Assembly: GCA_016165875.1 (NCBI GenBank)
Contig: JABBOT010000002.1
Coordinates: forward strand, 21,466,265-21,530,264
Length of the DNA: 64,000 bases
From: Acanthopleura granulata
Taxonomy: Eukaryota; Mollusca; Polyplacophora; Chitonida; Chitonidae
Direction: 5' to 3'
Shown here: positions 57,600-64,000 of the stretch, piece by piece
Layout of the letters: every line of letters begins with the position of its first letter
Position numbering within the stretch: position 1 is the first letter of the stretch
The notes under the pieces: generated by a model
Told to the model about the DNA's origin: nothing
Databases searched by the model: none
Seen by the model: only the letters and a program-made list of their open reading frames with translations
Position numbers and translations under genes: made by a program

Positions 57600-60500
57600 A
57601 TATAAAATATCTCGGGTCCAAACTGCGTACTCTGCTCTTCGTTCCCACGTTTTGTGAGCAAACTAGTTACGTAGTACTCATGATTTATAAGAGTTCATGT
57701 TTCTACGTTCCACTCTCACTTCAATCGCTTAACAGGCCAACTAATCATTAAAACATGAACAACTTATCGGATCTTGACTGCATAGCAGAAATGGGTGAAT
57801 TTTATAAACTTCTTTCTCAACATAGGGAGGATAATCATATTCTAGTTCAAACATAAACCCAATTTCAAGTGCTACTCTCTTTCTAGTAATGATTTCAGGA
57901 TACCTTTGTCAGAAATGAACTTGAAAACACAACATTTGCACATCACTGTAACAGTAAGCTTTTGACTGACTGATATTTAACACCGTAATTAAAAAGTTAT
58001 CACTTGCATAATGTCGGCCAGGTTTATGGCTAGAGAAAAACAGGGGTGCCGCAGTCGTTGGCAGACAGCCGATATCAATTCAAATCGACGACGCTTAACA
58101 AAAAATGTAAAATAAAAAAAAATCAAAGATTTCGAGTATTGATTTGAAATAGCACAAAAAATGTGGCAAATGTGAATTTTTCTGAGGCCTTGGTCTGCTA
58201 CTTTTCCTTCACTCACGTCACAGGACTTGGCTATTCTTCGTACATGTACAGCAGTTTTGCGGCTTGTCTTAAAATTCGAAGTGTAACTGACGTGAATAAT
58301 CCTGAGAATTAAGCCTGGCAGAAGAGAAAAGTCTGAAGTCCAGCATTAACGACAGGTAATCAATAGCCGCTGGCGAGCGTAAAGAGAGTTTTTCTGCTGT
58401 TTGTGTATATACGACCTTTAGGAAACCTCCTTCAATTGATTCGAATTGGGCGCTTTTTTGATGAACGACAGGTTAGACCTAGTAAAGATCAGGAGCTTTG
58501 TGTTGATCCATAGAGACGCAAACAGTTTGAGTGGAAGCCTCGATTTCGTTATAAACGGATATTCTTTCAGTAACATAGAACCTTACCTTTTCGCGTTGTC
58601 ATGCTTGGCGAATCTTAATCCTGTACTACATCGACAATGCAAGGCATCAAATGAGACATTGATGCCTCGATAAACCATTGCTATTTGGAAGAAATCTACA
58701 TATCATTTTGATCCTGGTAGAGAAAAGAAAAGGGAAAAGAACGATTATCTGTTTATTCTACTCCTTTTGCGGGTAATAGAAATTTAGCACATGCAGTGTA
58801 CTGCGCTGATATTCTTTGAAATCAACTCATACGTGTCTTCTTACTTTCGTAATAAAACAAAAAAAGTAAGCGTATTTAAATTATTTTTAAATAAAGTAAA
58901 TACGAAGTTTTTCAGACCCACTGGCCTAATTTCTTCATGTTACAAAAAAGACCGACAGCAAACAGTTATATTATTTATTGGGGATGAGCATCTGGACGGA
59001 GCACCTGCCGCTGTTGATGTATCGATAGGTTTTGTACAATGCGAAAATGCTAGTTCTGTTGCATATATGTCTGTGTATATTTATGTACACGCTCCATGGA
59101 AGAAAACTTATCACTTTAATAGGTTGCAACGGAGAAGCTCTAGCTCTTCTGTGTGTGAAAAGCACCTGTAGGGAAGACAAATAGACAACTGACGCAAGGT
59201 TTCCGTTCACTTTATTTGTGAATTCTGTTTGATTTCCCATGAGTTTTCGCTACGGCTTGTTATCCATGCCACGGCAACACACAGCCAGCCCTGATGCAGA
59301 TAATGAGAATGAACAGTTTAAATGTAATCATTATTCGGCTATAGGGGAACACATCTATCCGTCATCGCAGTCCCTAGTTGGATAATTACACAATGTGAAC
59401 GGCACTAACAGCATTGCTGGTAAGAACAATTCCCTGTGAAAACAGCCTTAGAGTTTACCCGTATGTCAAAGTAACCGGCAACGTCCCTTGAGTTTTCGCA
59501 TTATCCAACTCAAAGTAACAATTTTCGATGTAATTGACATAGTAAAACTCTTTCTTCATTGTTTTTTTTTCTTCCGTAACATTGTAATCACTGTCAGGAA
59601 GACTTAAACTCAACACATCTTTCCTTGTCTTGCAGTACTGTTGTGGAAATGACAGGAAATTAGAATCAAACTAAAACACAGATTTTCGTCTAAATCCATA
59701 GTTTACGCTGAAAATTGGTAAATGAATGGCCTACAGAAAGCTGTGAATTAGGACGCCTTGACTTTTCATCACAGGTCATTATTTTATTTCTTTTTTTGTT
59801 TTTTCTACATTTCATGGTCTGTTTGAACTGATAAGGGACAGCACATCTTTAAGGCACGAGTTAGTTTTAAAAGGCATGCAATTTCATTGCTATGCCATTG
59901 TTTTTCTCGTTACTAACATATTATTAAAATGAAATCAGATGGTGTTGTTAACATATTCGTGTAATGTCAAGATGTTCGCGAATGTGTCAAAGCTGACTCC
60001 CGAAATGCCCATGCACTGTGAGACGCCTCTGGATTGATTATCTTTGCTATTACTATGAGCGTCTGTACTAGCTCTCCACACATATTTGTCGTCCACAGTG
60101 TGACCGCTAAGAATAATGTATGCACCTGACAAAGAAGGTCGAGGGGTCATTTGGTGCTTCAAGATTAAACATATCCTCTGCACGATAGCAGAGGATCTGG
60201 GTCAAGGTGAGAAAATACTAAACTCAAGCTTTGTAATTTGAAACGTTGACACGCTTTTCTCTTAGAAAATAGAAGGGATCGGCTCTTTATGAGAGTATTT
60301 GTGTATCTTTCTTTTCATCTTTATATATTTGTCAGAGGGCATTTTTTTTTGGTGGCCTTAATCGGGCACAGAAAAACAGAGATCAAAATTCATCTCAATA
60401 AAGACATGAAAAAGTATATCCTTGGGTATGAAGCCACCGTCGTAAGGCCATTGATGTCAGTTGACATACAAGGGAACCAAGTTTTTGTAATTATTTTGAT

Positions 60501-61530
60501 TACTCTTTTTTCGGGCCCAAGAAGGACCCTAAGAAAGGAACAGTCCTGATCTTCATTACTATATCTTATCAGGTTTATGGAATTTTTTGTGCTCATTTTC
60601 TTGTTCAAATTGTATCTCACACAGCAAGACGACTGTACAATAAATACCCAATTCTGACAATCTCTTATTATATGTCTGCCTGTCAACGTCTCTTTCTTTC
60701 CAACAACAGCTTTTTTGTCGCCTTTTTAAAACTTTAACACTTTCCCGCGGAATGGCATCTGTCAGCTGCCTCGGGCTGTATTTTTATTCACAGTTGAATA
60801 ACAAATACAGTTGTTACTTCAGAAACAGAGTAATGTACTAGTGTATTTTTTACTTTTTCTCTAGTCATAGAAATTTGAGTAATATATGCTTTTCTCATTT
60901 GTAAACGTATGCTTGGGGATTCGCTCGAGCTCACTATTCTCACAGTTATCGCCCTTGGGGCTCATGCCATATGTTCGTTGAAGATCATTTGTCCTCCACT
61001 AATATGGCGTGTAAAATCTGTACTGACACCTGGAGAGTTTGTTATCAACTAACAACAAATCACTGTTGTACCCCGGCACTCGAGTTTCCTTGACATATAA
61101 TAGTGCCTAACATCGTATAAATCTATTACAATTGCATGACACCGATTCCCTCAACTCCTATATCTTGGCCCCCTCCTTTAAGTGCCGAAATATTCTTGAA
61201 TATGGCACAGTAGCAGTAATGAAATCACATACGATAACTTCTGCATGAAGGCCTCAAAGTTGAATCTCTTATGAGATCATAAATTTGATTTGAAAAGATC
61301 CAGTTTGCCTAAAACTTAGGTTTTACGGAACCCTGAACGCCTGATGGTTATGGAATCCTGTGTTCTTATACATTACAATGTAGTTGTTATGTTGAAGAGA
61401 TGGCAGACTACAACATCATGCTTTTGACAGGGAGCAGTCGCACATCTCTACATATTCCTAAATTACATCCCGGAAATGAAATATTGAAGACGGATTAGTC
61501 CAGTCTTGGAGTAGTTTACATAAGTGTTCA
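57600..61530. other. Intergenic, no recognised feature
   Basis: Open frames at 58791-59171 (126 codons) and 60289-60549 (86 codons) have no recognised domains or splice context. No SINE was seen here. Confidence 0.4.
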
Positions 61531-61532
61531 TT

Positions 61533-61730
61533 GATTTATTGGTGTTCTACGCCTTACTTTCACGTATACAACGGCCATCAGCGTTAGAATAGAAAGAAAC
61601 CACGCAGAAACGATCATGCATAGGTTGTTGATAGATCTCACTTACTACGTGCGACCGGAGAGGAAGCCAGTCTGAGCTAGACTCGAATTCACACCGACGC
61701 CATTGTCTCCGTGAGGCTTATTGTTTTGCC
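61533..61730 (-). mobile_element. Old SINE, nearly full length, minus orientation
   Basis: Diverged tail ttattggtgttctacgcctt, then 'tacaacggccatcagcgtta', 'accggagaggaagccagtct' and a head with 'tcgaattcacaccgacgcca'. Many substitutions mark it as old. Confidence 0.8.
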
Positions 61731-62387
61731 CTAGAATGCTTCGGCCAGATTTACAGAAGTATAATTTTCCTTTCGCCAATATCAAGCCTTCGCAGTATCT
61801 TTGCTCTTTTTGTAACCGTAAAATAAATGAAGAATTGGCCCATAAATCAAAACAATATGTATGAAAAATTACCTTTCTCACATAATAACAGTTTCTAAAG
61901 TTTCCACACATGCAATTTTTAACAACATGCGTTATGTTGCCTTCAAAACCCATTTGCTCTAATAATAATTTAGAATAGGATCGTTCTTGTGTAATATCAA
62001 GAATCGAATTTCACAGCATGATTATGTAAAATTCACAGATGTTACTTCGTAATGCGTCTGGCAGAGTTTATTATAATCCTTAATGACAGAAGGTTTTCCC
62101 AGACGGCGATCATTTACAACTATTTTTACACTGTCATCAGTATGCTTACGTTCGAACATATCGGTTTTGTTATGTCCAACATTATGAATAGACGGAGATA
62201 TGTTCCAGTGAGTTAAAGGCATTTAAATGTGAGAAACTTCCTCCTTGCAATGTACTAAGCCCACGATATGAAATAACTTGTCTTACATTGTGCACGCTTC
62301 CTGCATGTGTCTTTAGTTTCCTGGCGCTTGAAGCTGTTGTTACCGCTACTCTTATTACGACAAAATTCAAACATAAGATGACATATA

Positions 62388-62660
62388 CAGTGCAACAAAA
62401 GTAAGTTCCTCCTCAAACGTTTGTTAGATACCTCCCGTGATATGTACCAGATCGCAATGAAATTTTGGACACACTATCCCAGTAATCACGCTCTACGTGC
62501 TGTTCACCCTGCCTACGCCACACACGTCTCCTGGAGTCAAGGTGCAAGGAGACACACGCGTTTCGTCGGTGAAAAGAACGTTGCCCCATTGCCGCCAAGT
62601 TCATCCAACGTGATTTTGCAGACGCCCTATCTTATGACGCCGGAGCAACAAGGCTTAAAA
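62388..62660 (-). mobile_element. Deleted Tc1-like transposon remnant
   Basis: Minus-strand translation in two frames gives WGNVLFTDETR, the segment with the first catalytic Asp of Tc1-type DDE transposases, then after a one-base frameshift LHLDSRRRVWRRQGEQH, also typical of Tc1 elements. An in-frame TGA precedes the WRQWGN segment. The reading ends about 20 bp from a TA followed by cagtgcaacaaaagtaag, which looks like the terminal repeat with its TA target. The second Asp and third acidic residue are gone, so this is an internally deleted, inactive copy. The other end was not found. Confidence 0.72.
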
Positions 62661-62789
62661 AAAATGCTTACTGAGGATAACCTGACCCAACGTCTACATT
62701 TTGATCGATTTTGGCCTGAAACTTTTTTCAGGATTTTTGTTAGAAAAATAATAACTCCAGGAAACTGCTTGAAAATTCTGATTTTGTAG

Positions 62790-64000
62790 TGAGATGCTAT
62801 GTTTTTTATTCTTTGTATTACTTGTGCACAGATATTACCATGCGTTTTGTCAGAGCCAGAACCGGTACATATTGCGGCGCTATACTCTAAACACAAGTTC
62901 TGCTTTCAGTAAAGTGCTATATCAAATACAAAATCTCTTCACATCATGATGTTTCGTTATTCCTTTGCCACAGCTTATACTTAAAGCGCTGTATAGAGTG
63001 TAATGTAAAATTCAGAAACCTTACATTTTTGGGGATGTTAGGCGAGTGCTAAAACTCCTTTGTTCACGTTGCTCTTAAATCAGTGCTAGAACGTTTTGCA
63101 TCTTGCGCATTATCATGTCACAGCGGGAGCCTAGGCGCACGTCAATTTCGGGTAATAAAACTCTTGAGATGTTTTGCCTATGTCCTTGTGGGCTGAAAAT
63201 AAACTGATCATTAGAGTAACAGGACTATGTTAAGAAACAACGCCATGGAATGACCGAGTAACCTTCTGGATTACCGGTCATTACAAAGGTGCAAGGGCCT
63301 GGCAAATAAGTGTCGCCAGAATTATTTGCGCAGAACCAGCCATAAGGCATTCGACCTGTCGGAACGAATCTGTGTGTAAATCTTTAACACTTTATGCAAT
63401 CATTCGATTTATCGCTACTGCCATAGTTGGGTCGTGAGGCAGCCTCGCCCCCAGCTGATTCTTGAAGCGTATATCCCTACTGCAGTAACACATAATGCAA
63501 ACACGACTGAGAGCAAGAAATTACAGGATAGCCTGATTTATAGAAACGGTCTGTAACGTTGTCACGTAGCGGAATGGGAGACAGGGCTGCCGTGAAATAA
63601 GCCTTTCTACACTTTATCTCACATCGCTATCCTGTAATACACTATGGCGTTCATTTTGTTTCCCGCTGTGTGGAGAAATTGTTTTATTGACAAATCTCAT
63701 AGGGTTGGCGAGGAGAAGTGACAAGAATATTTGAAAACAACATTCAATCAACCGCCTCTATAGAAGGTTGTATGTAGTAAATGTTTTAAACTCGAAATTT
63801 AAAATAACATTTTCAAGTGAAGATTGCATTTAAATGAAGTATCTACAGGTTTTTGTTATTTGTCTCCGTTCACACAGGGAAGTCTCGTTGAAAGCAATTC
63901 CAAAGAGCAACCATGCACCTGACATCATGTACCTTTTGGTATATAGCTGCTGTTGAATTAACTGTGGGTGTACTTGAACGGTGGACTAGCCAGTTCTTTC
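62790..64000. other. No recognised feature
   Basis: No exon-like frame, SINE or tandem repeat is supported up to the window edge. Confidence 0.4.

Noticed and set aside
58791..59171. 126-codon plus-strand frame
   Set aside because: No recognised domain, no splice context, low-complexity ends.
1..64000. Bacterial-type operons, CRISPR arrays or phage genes
   Set aside because: No long adjacent frames, no regularly spaced identical repeats with unique spacers; intron-split genes and SINEs show a eukaryotic genome.

Overview
This is a gene-poor stretch of an animal nuclear genome, most likely a marine mollusc and perhaps a gastropod. The evidence is: no long open frames; GT/AG-bounded exons separated by introns of 3.5-6.8 kb; and many decayed copies of a tRNA-derived SINE (head 'ggcctccgtggctcag', tail 'cggcgtaaaacaccaatcaa' then AAAT repeats) of a type I know from mollusc genomes. 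A second motif at about 6.5 kb (gccacgatatggctg-type) resembles a repeat familiar from gastropods. The taxon call is recall of repeat families, not a search result.

4.5-21.5 kb, minus strand: the one gene I can reconstruct with confidence. Four exons (21499-21190, 14357-14256, 8408-8265, 4778-4513) join in phase 1 at every junction and give a 273-residue four-helix membrane protein. It has the W...GLW-x2-C...C signature of the claudin/PMP22/EMP superfamily. Exon boundaries and the GWS motif before the fourth helix fit the voltage-gated calcium channel gamma (CACNG/TARP) branch best. Its introns hold SINE copies, small tandem repeats and a foldback element.

21.5-38.8 kb: mostly intergenic, with SINE fragments, tandem repeats, a repeat shared with intron 2 (10 kb and 25 kb copies) whose differences in one block are synonymous, an unrecognised exon-like frame at 35.7 kb, and an ~880-bp tandem duplication carrying a strong G-quadruplex motif.

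38.8-52.7 kb: three head-to-tail diverged copies of a ~5-kb unit. Each unit carries a signal-peptide-like open frame on the plus strand (intact in two, its start lost in the third), a short ORF, and a ~150-bp block that is nearly identical between copies 1 and 2. SINEs sit in single copies with paralogous empty sites in the others, so they post-date the duplication. This array is the best candidate here for an undescribed gene cluster, though its copies look partly decayed.

52.7-64 kb: a 51-bp minisatellite, an unrecognised exon-like region at 57.1-57.6 kb, an old SINE, and an internally deleted Tc1-like transposon at 62.4 kb. The rest is unassigned non-coding sequence.
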